From Gammaproteobacteria bacterium (GTDB lineage Bacteria; Pseudomonadota; Gammaproteobacteria; SZUA-152), in NCBI GenBank assembly GCA_011321815.1, contig DROS01000031.1:1-64000 (forward strand): a stretch of 64,000 nt of DNA, written 5' to 3'. Below the pieces are notes generated by a model. It worked only from the letters and a program-made list of their open reading frames with translations. It made no database searches and had not been told where the DNA came from. Both the position numbers and the translations under genes were made by a program. Positions 8,950 to 17,258 of the stretch are shown here, one piece after another; position 1 is the first letter of the stretch, and each line of letters begins with the position of its first letter.

Positions 8950-9912
8950 ATGAAAAAAATGTCCGCATCAGCACCAGTGGATGATATTCAACTTGAGCGC
9001 CAGGCCAGAAAATATGTTGCCGGTCTGAATGGTCAGCTGCCCAGCCGTGAATACCTGCATTCCATCAGTAATCAGCACGGCGCTGATTTGGCAACGACCG
9101 TTTTCTATCACAGCATTTTCAGCAGCCCTGAATATAACCGGTTTATCGCGGCCATCGACCGGCAGAAAATTGCCGAAGCCCCTTATAAAACAGAAATAAA
9201 ACTTTTCATTGTGCCAGCCTTTTTTTACAAGGAATATCCTTCATTTGGAGGGGGCGGGGAGCACATTCTCAATGTTGCCCGTAAGCTTGGCCTTGATGCT
9301 GAAGTGGTGAAAACAATCAGTACCGGCTCCGTCAGGGAAAACGCCGGTATATTGCTTGATACCTTGATGAAGTGCACGCATAAGGAAATATGGGTCATAT
9401 CAATGAGCAAGGGTAGTGCTGAAGTCCGGCTCATGTATCAACAGTTTTCTGACAAGGTACCGGTTGAAAAAATATCCCATTGGTTTAACGTTGGCGGTTT
9501 GACCTATGGCTCACAATTTGTTGATGACATGATGCGCTCCCCTTTTCGGCGGGCAAAAACCCGGGCGATCTGCCTTGCCACTGGCGCACAATTTCGTGCG
9601 CTGCATGAACTTCAGACTCATCACCCTTTCTGGCAGGAAGCGTTTATACCCCCCGAAAATACCCGAATCACCAATATTCTGGGCGTTCCATTATCCAGCC
9701 ACATAGAACGAACCCTGGTTACCCGCTACAATCGCATCAAAGCACTTGGCCCTAACGATGGGATGGTATTGCTGGTTGATACCCTGGTTATGCCCGGAAT
9801 GATTTACCCCATCTGGGGTGCAGATCACTATATGCGTGATGCCCGGGTCATTCCGGTTTTGTACCGCATGTTTAGCCATTTTCTTGAACAAAAATCAACG
9901 AGCGCTCAATGA
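8950..9912 (+). CDS. Alpha/beta-hydrolase-like protein
   Basis: The 320-residue soluble protein has a hydrolase-like order of elements: a strand LFIVPAFFYKEY, a nucleophile-elbow-like ISMSKGSAEV (Ser near residue 155), a late acidic DGMVLLVDTL and a late GADHYM histidine. The elbow has Ser instead of Gly two residues before the putative nucleophile, so it departs from GxSxG. No signal peptide is seen. The start ATG directly follows the TAG of the desaturase with no gap. In this operon it could release an acyl product or act as a transacylase. Family assignment is from motif layout only. Confidence 0.6.
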   Translation: MKKMSASAPVDDIQLERQARKYVAGLNGQLPSREYLHSISNQHGADLATTVFYHSIFSSPEYNRFIAAIDRQKIAEAPYKTEIKLFIVPAFFYKEYPSFGGGGEHILNVARKLGLDAEVVKTISTGSVRENAGILLDTLMKCTHKEIWVISMSKGSAEVRLMYQQFSDKVPVEKISHWFNVGGLTYGSQFVDDMMRSPFRRAKTRAICLATGAQFRALHELQTHHPFWQEAFIPPENTRITNILGVPLSSHIERTLVTRYNRIKALGPNDGMVLLVDTLVMPGMIYPIWGADHYMRDARVIPVLYRMFSHFLEQKSTSAQ

Positions 9913-9941
9913 TAATGTCACAGTGCAAAAGGGAGAGTCCA

Positions 9942-10529
9942 ATGAGAAAGCTTTCGGCCATATCAGGTTTTTTGTTTTTTATCCTGTTTTTTACAATTGC
10001 CAGTGCCGAGGTTGATCCACGGGAAGGTGATCGCCAATTGCTGCGGGGTATCCTGGCGGATGTGGAAAAATCGCTCAATAACAAGGATTTCAGCCTCGTT
10101 CTGAAACACCTTCATCCCGACGCTGTTGTGACTTACTACAATGCAGAAGTAACACGAAACCATGCCGAGGCTGAAGCATATTTCCAGCGGATGATTGTTG
10201 ACACCAATGCCGTGGTGAAAGAATTCACCACCGTGGCAAGCATTGGCGCACCGGCCCTATTCTATGGCAATACAGCGGTGGCGTGGGGAACCACCGCCGA
10301 AACCTACACATTGGCCACCGGTCTTGAATTTAGGCTTGACGGTAACTGGACAGTGACACTGCAAAAAACAGATGATCAATGGAAAATTATCGCCCTGCAT
10401 TTTTCCACCAATCTGTTTGACAACCCATTGCTGAATAATGCCAAGCGTTTCTCGTGGATAGTCGGCGTTGTGGCATTTTTATCCGGCCTGCTTGTTATGT
10501 TTGTCATAGGCCGTTTTTTTCGCAAATAG
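9942..10529 (+). CDS. SnoaL/NTF2-like exported protein with C-terminal membrane anchor
   Basis: Residues 1-22 are a signal peptide (KLSAISGFLFFILFFTIASA). A SnoaL/NTF2-like cone follows: DVEKSLNNKDFSLVLKHLHPDAVVTYYNAEV, then a sheet ending in LDGNWTVTLQKTDDQWKIIALHFS. The last 25 residues are a transmembrane helix ending RFFRK. The domain therefore sits on the periplasmic face. I chose ATG 9942, which has GGGAG six bases upstream and starts the signal peptide cleanly. An in-frame ATG at 9909 overlaps the previous stop (ATGA) but would add eleven polar residues before the signal. NTF2-like folds often form binding pockets for small hydrophobic molecules. Ligand unknown. Confidence 0.7.
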   Translation: MRKLSAISGFLFFILFFTIASAEVDPREGDRQLLRGILADVEKSLNNKDFSLVLKHLHPDAVVTYYNAEVTRNHAEAEAYFQRMIVDTNAVVKEFTTVASIGAPALFYGNTAVAWGTTAETYTLATGLEFRLDGNWTVTLQKTDDQWKIIALHFSTNLFDNPLLNNAKRFSWIVGVVAFLSGLLVMFVIGRFFRK

Positions 10530-10538
10530 AACCCCGGC

Positions 10539-11456
10539 ATGCAGTCATTCCCCATACCAGACCGGCTTAATACTGCCCTGGCATTTACCGTGATGGCGCT
10601 GGCCATTGGTCTGTTATGGCTGGGATCAAAAACCGATGGCCTGTGGATCATCGTGCCCGCCATTGTTTATTCTTTTCTGCTGCTAACCAATTATGCGCTG
10701 ATTCATGAAGGAACACATGGTGTTCTGCATAGTAACCGGAAACGTAATTATTTTCTGGGCACAATGCTCAGCTGGCTGTTTCCTATTTCATTTACGGTAC
10801 TGAAAGTGACTCATATTGTGCACCATTGTTGCAATCGCACCGATCATGAAATGTTTGATTGTTATTATCAGGGTGACAACCGCATAATCAAATACATCCA
10901 ATGGTATGGGTTGTTACTGGGGTTATGGTGGTTTCTGATTCCCATAGGCACGTTGTTGTTGGCCATTGCCCCCCGTTTTTTAGTCAGTGCACCATTCCGC
11001 AAAGCACGTAGCACCGCCGTCCTGTTCGATGATTTTGGACGCAGGGAAGTCTGGCGCATTCGATTTGAGATCGCGGGCGGCATTATTTTCTGGATCGTGT
11101 TGTACAACGTTCTTCAACTTGACTGGGAGACTCTGCTGGTTTTTTATACCTGCGTGGCTTTCAATTGGTCCACGCGACAATATGTAACCCATGCTTTTAC
11201 CCCGCGTGATGTACGCAATGGCGCGCTTAATCTGACTGTCAGCAAGCCCATGGGGATGTTGTTATTAAATGGCCACTGGGACCTTGTTCACCATCAGCAT
11301 CCACATGTTTCCTGGTATTACCTGGGGCATCTGGCGAAAGGAAGCCAGGCCCCGGTAAGTTATTGGCGTCAATATTTTCGCCTGTGGCGGGGGCCGTGTT
11401 TGTGCAAAGAAAAAGGGCCGGATGCCTTGCCCAAGTCTGTATATCAGGGGATGTAA
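10539..11456 (+). CDS. Second membrane fatty acid desaturase family protein
   Basis: This 305-residue multi-pass membrane protein carries its own set of histidine boxes: HEGTHG near residue 53, HIVHH near 92 and HWDLVHHQHP near 246. THAF precedes the last box. The box sequences and spacing differ from the desaturase at 8074-8949, so this is a separate enzyme and not a recent duplicate. HEGTHGVLH recalls beta-carotene ketolase/hydroxylase-like and alkane/sterol-type members. The substrate cannot be told from sequence. It is the last gene of the + strand operon, nine bases after the SnoaL-like gene, and faces the convergent PAP2 gene across 225 bases in which I saw no clear terminator. Confidence 0.87.
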   Translation: MQSFPIPDRLNTALAFTVMALAIGLLWLGSKTDGLWIIVPAIVYSFLLLTNYALIHEGTHGVLHSNRKRNYFLGTMLSWLFPISFTVLKVTHIVHHCCNRTDHEMFDCYYQGDNRIIKYIQWYGLLLGLWWFLIPIGTLLLAIAPRFLVSAPFRKARSTAVLFDDFGRREVWRIRFEIAGGIIFWIVLYNVLQLDWETLLVFYTCVAFNWSTRQYVTHAFTPRDVRNGALNLTVSKPMGMLLLNGHWDLVHHQHPHVSWYYLGHLAKGSQAPVSYWRQYFRLWRGPCLCKEKGPDALPKSVYQGM

Positions 11457-11681
11457 ATTGTCAGTAAAATATAAGCAACCGGAGAGGATGCTTGAATGAA
11501 GTAAACTCACCAGAAAAAATGACGGCAAGCCATTTGTAGCGTTATCTGTTGATTTCTCCCGGCCTTTTGCTCACGAAAATGCAACAGTGCCCGTTGGCAA
11601 AGTGCTTATGCCATTTCAGGAATGGCCCACTAAAAACCGACAGAATAACAATCCCTGAGGAATGTGCACGTTCCCAAGCCG

Positions 11682-12314
11682 TTATGTTTTCGTGAAAAGG
11701 GGAATCATCCGGGAGACAAACCAAAAGACCAGAAAACCACCCACAATATCCAGCAGGTGGTGCTGGTGGGTCAATATGACGGATGCGGTTAATAATGTCA
11801 GCCATAACCCCAGAAAGCTTCGCCATAACATGCCGCCTTTATAAAAAACACCGGCGATAATTAACGCGCTTAATGAAATATGTAATGAGGGAAACAGATT
11901 GTGGGGTTTGTCCAGTAAATAAATCAAATCAAATCCAGGGTTTCCGGCGGTGAGCCCAGGCTGGCGGACATAGCCAGTTTCAGTGGGGAACAGAAAAAAC
12001 AAAGTCCCGGAAACAAGGATTGCTGCCGCCATTTGTTTCCCCAATTGTTTAAGTTCAATGCCGGTCATGGTGAACAATGGTAACAAAAACAATATTTCGA
12101 GAGACAAGTAAACATAAACCATGCCGGGTATCAGCGGGGCAGACAGCTCCCAGTCCATATACCAATGATAGTGTGTGTCACGGGCTGCATTGAGCCAGTT
12201 CATTCCACCATAGACCAGTACAAACAGGATGCTGAGCAACAGGGAAATAACCAGATAGGTTGATAATGCCTCTCGCTCCGGTATTGCGAAAATATTGTTC
12301 CTTTTAATTTTCAT
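11682..12314 (-). CDS. PAP2-family membrane phosphatase/phosphotransferase
   Basis: This 210-residue protein has about six helices. It carries PAP2 motif 2 as FPSLHIS and motif 3 as THQHHLLDIVGG, giving the two catalytic histidines and the Asp. Motif 1 (K-x6-RP) is not clearly present and the SR of motif 3 is replaced by SV. This is the pattern of the inositolphosphotransferase-like PAP2_3 branch rather than of classical phosphatidate phosphatases. It overlaps the radical SAM gene by 11 bases, as the last gene of the P450-radical SAM-PAP2 operon. It could move a phosphate or phospho-headgroup onto or off the lipid product. Confidence 0.8.
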   Translation of the reverse strand: MKIKRNNIFAIPEREALSTYLVISLLLSILFVLVYGGMNWLNAARDTHYHWYMDWELSAPLIPGMVYVYLSLEILFLLPLFTMTGIELKQLGKQMAAAILVSGTLFFLFPTETGYVRQPGLTAGNPGFDLIYLLDKPHNLFPSLHISLSALIIAGVFYKGGMLWRSFLGLWLTLLTASVILTHQHHLLDIVGGFLVFWFVSRMIPLFTKT

Positions 12315-13983
12315 GGGAGGAATGTTTCAGACGAATGTTCATGTCTGCGGATAATTTTTTATCAAAAATACGGTGCAGCAGGCTGAATATGGCGCGATTG
12401 ACTGGGTGTTTGTGCGCAATGTTTTGTTGTAGGTTCAATAAGGCTTCACGATCTTCATTGCGAAAATTCATCAATCCCTGATAAAACAATACGGCATTGA
12501 GTGAAATGCGTTCCTTCATCAGACGATGATTGAGATTCCGAATATGGTTGCTGGCTTCAATGCAGTCCATGCTCGCATGATACCAGTATGGCGCTGTTGT
12601 ATACGATTTCTGTGCAACATGAAGTCCGAATTTTTGTCGGCTTTTCTTTTTCAGTACAGGTACATTTTCGGCGCGGGTGCTGAACGCGGCCAGGTAATAA
12701 AAATCCGGTGGGGATGTTTTTAAAAAGTGGTATGTCTCATCCAGGGACTGCCGGGTTTCCCCTGGATAACCAACGATGAGTGACACTATGGTTGTGACGT
12801 TGTGTTTACGGCAGTTTTTCAAGGCTAATGCGTTGGCCTCTACCGAACATGCTTTATTCATATTGTCGAGCTGATTCTGATTTCCTGATTCTATGCCGAT
12901 TTGCACTTGATGAAGACCGGCCTGTTTCATCAGCTGTAGTGTTTTTTCATCGGTCAGGTCATCGGCACGGGCGTAGCATATCCATTTTATATCAACATTA
13001 CGTTCCATAAGTAACTGGCAAAACCGCAGGAGACGCTGTTTCGGGATGGTGAACAAGGCGTCGAGACAACTGATATATTTCACCCCCAGTTCGTTTGCAT
13101 AATACGCCCATTCATCCACCATTTTTTCTGCTGATTTGTATCGGAAGTGTGTATCGTCGAACAAGTAAGGATAATTGCAAAAACCACAGCGGTAAGGGCA
13201 TCCGCGTACACTTTCATAGTAAATCAGTTCAGGTGTGCGATTGCCTGCAAGTTTGATGCGTTCCCATTCCGGGCGCGGTAAAAAATCAAGCGTGCGGTTT
13301 TGTGGAACGCCACTGAATAATAACAGTGTGTTGCCCCGTTTTGTCACTCGTCCCCTGTGGGGTGGGACGAGTGTTTTGTATCCGGAGTTGATCCATGCCG
13401 CCAATGATGGAATTAACATTTCACCATAACCAATCGCCAACATATCCACTTCTTCAATATCCGGCCAGTTGTGATGTATCAGCCCCACCAGGGCTCCCCC
13501 TACCACAATGCGATTGTGCGAGCGCTTGATGTGCTTGAGCAGTGGCCGTAGTTCGCTTACGTCACGCAACAGGGTGGAGGACACAAATACGCATTCACAG
13601 CGCGCAAGAAGACGGTTGGCGCTTGCGGAGTCAGCAAACAGGTGGTGTATGGTTGTTGTTTCATATTCCATGCCCTCTTGGGCAAGGCCTGTTATTAATG
13701 CCACCTCTGTTAATTCAGGGATATCAGAAAAATGCGGTGTATCAAATATCCGTTTTTTAAGGTCATGTGGAAGGTGTGCGAATGCGCTGCCAATGCGCTG
13801 TTCGAGTTTGGCGGCAATAACAGGTTCGGCGGCAAGAAGTTTTATTTTATTCTCCAGCCAGTCACCTGATGTATATCGTGATTGTAATATTTGTTTTTTA
13901 AGTGCTTGCCACAGTGAGGTATCTTTTTCGGTCAGCAGGCCGCCAGTTATAACCAGGACTTTTGGTGCGGGTTCAGGCGGCAT
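12304..13983 (-). CDS. Radical SAM protein with B12-binding-like N-terminal fold
   Basis: The 559-residue protein has the radical SAM cluster motif CPYRCGFC with Cys262, Cys266 and Cys269. ISCLDALF and VQIGIESGNQ follow as later core strands. Residues 1-230 have the layout of a cobalamin-binding domain (VFVSSTLL, IVVGGALVG, VDMLAIGYGE), but the cobalt-ligating DxHxxG motif is absent, so cobalamin, if bound, would be base-off without a protein histidine. Members of this group methylate, cyclise or insert sulfur at unactivated carbons. It lies between a P450 and a PAP2 gene with 11-base overlaps on both sides. The C-terminal 150 residues are not assigned. Confidence 0.85.
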   Translation of the reverse strand: MPPEPAPKVLVITGGLLTEKDTSLWQALKKQILQSRYTSGDWLENKIKLLAAEPVIAAKLEQRIGSAFAHLPHDLKKRIFDTPHFSDIPELTEVALITGLAQEGMEYETTTIHHLFADSASANRLLARCECVFVSSTLLRDVSELRPLLKHIKRSHNRIVVGGALVGLIHHNWPDIEEVDMLAIGYGEMLIPSLAAWINSGYKTLVPPHRGRVTKRGNTLLLFSGVPQNRTLDFLPRPEWERIKLAGNRTPELIYYESVRGCPYRCGFCNYPYLFDDTHFRYKSAEKMVDEWAYYANELGVKYISCLDALFTIPKQRLLRFCQLLMERNVDIKWICYARADDLTDEKTLQLMKQAGLHQVQIGIESGNQNQLDNMNKACSVEANALALKNCRKHNVTTIVSLIVGYPGETRQSLDETYHFLKTSPPDFYYLAAFSTRAENVPVLKKKSRQKFGLHVAQKSYTTAPYWYHASMDCIEASNHIRNLNHRLMKERISLNAVLFYQGLMNFRNEDREALLNLQQNIAHKHPVNRAIFSLLHRIFDKKLSADMNIRLKHSSHEN

Positions 13984-15334
13984 GATTATGTGTCTGGCGA
14001 AGATTGATATGATTTAGTTTCATTTGGGTGCCCTTGCCTGGGCCGATCAATAACATCTGGCGGCAGGGTCTGGCTTCAGTGTCCAGCAGCGCCAGATCAG
14101 CATCCCTGATGGTTTTTGCCAGAATCAGTTTCATCTGTCGCATGGCCAATTCTTCACCAATACATTTACGTGCACCAAGGCCAAACGGGAAAAAGGCATA
14201 AGGATTATTGCTTGCGGTATCTTTATTCAACAGAAATCGCTTTGGCTCAAATATATGAGGGTCTGGGTATAGTGCAGGGTTATGATGCGCCAGATAGGCA
14301 GAGGGGAGTACCGCCTGCCCTTCATGGAGCGGTATGCCGGCAATCTGTGTATCACTGACGGCAATGCGTGTTAAATGCACCACCACAGGACACAGGCGCA
14401 GACTCTCTTTGACACAGGCATGAAGCAATGTGGTGGTGGATTCGCAAAAATGTGACAGGTCATCTGCCTCCGCCAGTTCGTGGTTTAATTGATCCAGAAT
14501 CGCCTGATCCCGGTAGACATGATAAAAAAGCCAGGCGATTGAAATAGCACTGGTGTCATGACCGAATAACAACAGGCTGATGACCTCGTTGTAAATGGCC
14601 TGCCGGCCAAGTGCGGTATTTCCCTCGGTGTCAGTTATCAGGCTGCCCAGCAGGCCACTGCCGGAGTGTGCGCCGTTTTCTGTAATAATGTTGATTTCAC
14701 TGTCAATGAAACGGTTTAAAGTGTTGCGTTTTTTTACCAGTTTTCCCCAGGGGGTGAGACCAAAAAAATTGACGTGTAATACCCGGAGAAACAGAAACAA
14801 AGGATTCTGAAAAGAACCGTACAAGGCATGGACAATTTCAATGGCCTGTTGCTCCCGCGGGGCTGTCTGTTCACCAAAAATGAGTCTGACAATCACAGGC
14901 AGTGCCACATCACGGGCAAATTGTTGAACAGTAAACTTTTTCTGTTGCCTTGCCAGCACTTCACCGCACATCTTCAGTGTGAATTCATCCAGCAAGCGAG
15001 CAGCCCGATGTTTGAAGTGGGGTGCGAGAGTTTTTCTTCGCGTCCGGTGACGTTCATTTTCGAGAATGATTAAAGTATCTTCTCCCAACAAGGGGCGTAA
15101 TGCCCGTGTGCCCCGGCCGCCGATCAGTGCATCATTACTTACCACGGCCTTGATGAGTCTGGGGTCGCCAGTAACCAATGCCCTGCCTAACGAAGGCACA
15201 TCGGTAAAAAAACTGCTCCCGCATTGTGTCAGTGCCTTGTCCATGTGGGCGTAAGGCTGATAAAACCATTTGAGGGTATTCATCAGGCGGCTGCCCGTCA
15301 GTCGGGGCGGATACAATGTCGGTGCATTCTTCAT
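13973..15334 (-). CDS. Cytochrome P450
   Basis: The 453-residue protein has all core P450 motifs: the I-helix oxygen-activation segment LLFGHDTSAISIA, the K-helix ExxR as KESLRL, and the haem loop FPFGLGARKCIGEELA with ligand Cys391. No N-terminal anchor is obvious. The overall layout (FEPKRFL, PYAFFPFG) recalls fatty-acid-hydroxylating P450s. It opens the - strand operon, followed by the radical SAM and PAP2 genes with 11-base overlaps. No ferredoxin or ferredoxin reductase is adjacent, so electrons must come from elsewhere. Probable role: oxidation of the lipid product of the facing operon. Confidence 0.93.
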   Translation of the reverse strand: MKNAPTLYPPRLTGSRLMNTLKWFYQPYAHMDKALTQCGSSFFTDVPSLGRALVTGDPRLIKAVVSNDALIGGRGTRALRPLLGEDTLIILENERHRTRRKTLAPHFKHRAARLLDEFTLKMCGEVLARQQKKFTVQQFARDVALPVIVRLIFGEQTAPREQQAIEIVHALYGSFQNPLFLFLRVLHVNFFGLTPWGKLVKKRNTLNRFIDSEINIITENGAHSGSGLLGSLITDTEGNTALGRQAIYNEVISLLLFGHDTSAISIAWLFYHVYRDQAILDQLNHELAEADDLSHFCESTTTLLHACVKESLRLCPVVVHLTRIAVSDTQIAGIPLHEGQAVLPSAYLAHHNPALYPDPHIFEPKRFLLNKDTASNNPYAFFPFGLGARKCIGEELAMRQMKLILAKTIRDADLALLDTEARPCRQMLLIGPGKGTQMKLNHINLRQTHNHAA

Positions 15335-15397
15335 TGGTGATGCGACTCAGGTGTCAGAGACTGTCAGATTGATTCAGGATAAATTGTTTCAGCCAAA

Positions 15398-15431
15398 AAA
15401 ACGCCCCCTCTCCTGCGAAAGGGGGCGTTTT
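15398..15431 (-). terminator. Rho-independent terminator after glnA
   Basis: AAAACGCCCCCT at 15398-15409 pairs with AGGGGGCGTTTT at 15420-15431 around a ten-base loop. On the - strand the stem is followed by a run of T. It lies between the glnA stop and the P450 start, so glnA and the P450 operon are transcribed separately. The A-rich and T-rich flanks on both sides also make it usable from the + strand. Confidence 0.9.
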
Positions 15432-15481
15432 GTTTTACTGCACAGACAGCGGATTAACCGCTGCTTTTGCTGGCAGGAAAA

Positions 15482-16891
15482 TCAGCAGGAGTAGTACATG
15501 TCGAATTCAACCGGGTGCGTGCTCATGCGCAGGCGGGTGATTTCTTCCATTTTCAGCTCAATGAAGGCACTGATCATGTCGTCTGTAAACACGCCACCGG
15601 CGGTGAGGAAGCCGCGATCGGCATCCAGTTCTTCCAGGGCCTGATCAAAGGAATGACAGACCTGTGGAATTTCAGCGGCCTCTTCGGCGGGCAGGTCGTA
15701 CAGGTCCTTGTCCATGGCTTCGCCCGGATGCGTCTTGTTTTGAATACCGTCCAGACCAGCCATCATCATTGCGGCGAAGGCCAGATAAGGGTTGGCGGTA
15801 GGATCAGGGAAGCGCAGCTCGATGCGGCGTCCTTTGGGGTTGCTTACAAACGGGATACGGATGGAGGCAGAGCGGTTGCGGGCGGAATAGGCCAGCATCA
15901 CCGGGGCTTCAAAGCCGGGCACCAGGCGCTTGTAGCTGTTGGTTGAGGCGTTGGTGAAGGCGTTCAGTGCGCGGGCATGTTTGATGATGCCGCCAATGTA
16001 GAACAATGCTGTTTCAGACAGGCCACCGTATTCGTCACCGGCAAACAGGTTGCCGCCATCTTTGAACAGGGACATGTGCACGTGCATGCCGGAACCGTTG
16101 TCACCCACCAGAGGCTTGGGCATGAAGGTGGCGGTTTTACCGTAGGCATGAGCCACGTTGTGTGTGCAGTATTTCTGGATTTGCACCCAGTCGGCACGTT
16201 GGGTCAGGGTGGCGAATTTGGTGCCGATTTCGCACTGACCAGCAGTCGCCACTTCGTGGTGATGCACTTCAACAGGAACACCCATTTCTTCCATGGCCAG
16301 ACACATGGCGGCACGAATGTCGTGCAGGCTGTCTACCGGAGGTACGGGGAAGTAACCGCCTTTTACGCCAGGGCGGTGACCGATGTTGCCGTCTTCATAG
16401 ACTTTTTCGGAGTTCCACTCGGACTCTTCGGAGTCGACTTTGTAGAAGCTGCCGGACATGGAGCTGCCCCAGCGCACATCATCAAGAATGAAAAATTCGG
16501 GTTCAGGACCAAAGTAGGCCGCATCGGCGATACCGGTGCTTTTCAGGTAGGCTTCGGCGCGATTGGCAACAGAGCGGGGATCGCGTTCATAGCCCTGGCC
16601 AGTGGATGGTTCAACGATGTTGCAGGTGATGTTCAGCATGGGCTCGTCGGAGAACAGGTCCATCACGGCAGTGGAGGTGTCAGGCATAAGGATCATGTCG
16701 GATTCGTTGATGCCCTTCCAGCCCTGGATGGAGGAGCCGTCAAACATCTTGCCGTCAGTGAAGACGTCTTCGTCCACTTGGCTGGATGGCACAGTGACGT
16801 GCTGTTCTTTGCCGTGGGTGTCGGTGAAACGAAAGTCGACAAACTTCGCTTCATTGTCTTTGATCATATTCAATACGTCTTGTGCAGACAT
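15482..16891 (-). CDS. glnA: Glutamine synthetase, type I
   Basis: This is a full-length 469-residue GSI enzyme that makes glutamine from glutamate, ammonia and ATP. Visible motifs include [10 protein letters not shown] near the N-terminus, [16 protein letters not shown] and the metal/ATP loop [10 protein letters not shown]. The adenylylation segment [11 protein letters not shown] carries Tyr398, equivalent to enteric Tyr397, so it should be controlled by an adenylyltransferase. AGGAG sits just before the ATG. A sigma-54 promoter and two NtrC-type operators lie upstream, so it is expected to respond to nitrogen limitation. It is single and monocistronic: a terminator follows, and no glnL/glnG is in the window. 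Confidence 0.98.
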   Translation of the reverse strand: MSAQDVLNMIKDNEAKFVDFRFTDTHGKEQHVTVPSSQVDEDVFTDGKMFDGSSIQGWKGINESDMILMPDTSTAVMDLFSDEPMLNITCNIVEPSTGQGYERDPRSVANRAEAYLKSTGIADAAYFGPEPEFFILDDVRWGSSMSGSFYKVDSEESEWNSEKVYEDGNIGHRPGVKGGYFPVPPVDSLHDIRAAMCLAMEEMGVPVEVHHHEVATAGQCEIGTKFATLTQRADWVQIQKYCTHNVAHAYGKTATFMPKPLVGDNGSGMHVHMSLFKDGGNLFAGDEYGGLSETALFYIGGIIKHARALNAFTNASTNSYKRLVPGFEAPVMLAYSARNRSASIRIPFVSNPKGRRIELRFPDPTANPYLAFAAMMMAGLDGIQNKTHPGEAMDKDLYDLPAEEAAEIPQVCHSFDQALEELDADRGFLTAGGVFTDDMISAFIELKMEEITRLRMSTHPVEFDMYYSC

Positions 16892-17058
16892 GATGGACTC
16901 TCCTGATTGCTTATTTTAATAGTGCTGATTAAGTAAATGATTATTTAAGAATGTCCCGGCCTGGTTTTGGCCAGGTTTCTCTTTATTCTTTTATTTTAAT
17001 TTTCACGGCGTACGGTTTTGTTTATCAACCGTTCTCTCATGCGCATATAGCGCTGTTT

Positions 17059-17074
17059 AGCATGAAATATGCCA
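17059..17074 (-). promoter_or_regulatory. Sigma-54 promoter of glnA
   Basis: On the - strand the sequence reads TGGCATATTTCATGCT. It matches TGGCAYR-N4-TTGCW at all but one position, with GG and GC exactly eleven bases apart as sigma-54 requires. Transcription would begin near 17048, about 155 bases before the glnA ATG. Confidence 0.85.
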
Positions 17075-17194
17075 TTATTTCCTGTATGGGCATTACCGCT
17101 TCCCGCTCACGTAAAACTGTTGTGGTAACGACAGGTTATGCGGGCAACATACCTTACCCGCATTCTTGCCCCACGGAAACCACCGCATTACCGC

Positions 17195-17211
17195 TGCACA
17201 GTGGTGGTGCG
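17195..17211. promoter_or_regulatory. NtrC-type operator 1 of glnA
   Basis: TGCACAGTGGTGGTGCG contains the NtrC half-sites GCAC and GTGC separated by seven bases, the enteric spacing. It is centred about 155 bases upstream of the predicted sigma-54 start, a normal enhancer position. Confidence 0.75.
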
Positions 17212-17224
17212 CAAATGTAACCGG

Positions 17225-17241
17225 CGCACGATATTTGTGCG
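17225..17241. promoter_or_regulatory. NtrC-type operator 2 of glnA
   Basis: CGCACGATATTTGTGCG is a perfect GCAC-N7-GTGC inverted repeat. Its centre is 30 bases from that of operator 1, close to three helical turns, as in paired NtrC enhancer sites. It ends 18 bases from the stop codon of the metal transporter gene. Confidence 0.78.
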
Positions 17242-17258
17242 TTTTGCGGCGCCTGTGT

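Noticed and set aside
11542-11826. A 94-codon - strand open frame at the junction of the two convergent operons
   Set aside because: It overlaps the PAP2 gene in another frame, has no ribosome site and no recognisable motif.
15977-16906. A 309-codon open frame opposite glnA
   Set aside because: It is an antisense shadow of a highly conserved gene with biased codons; its sequence (His, Gly and Phe rich) has no family character.
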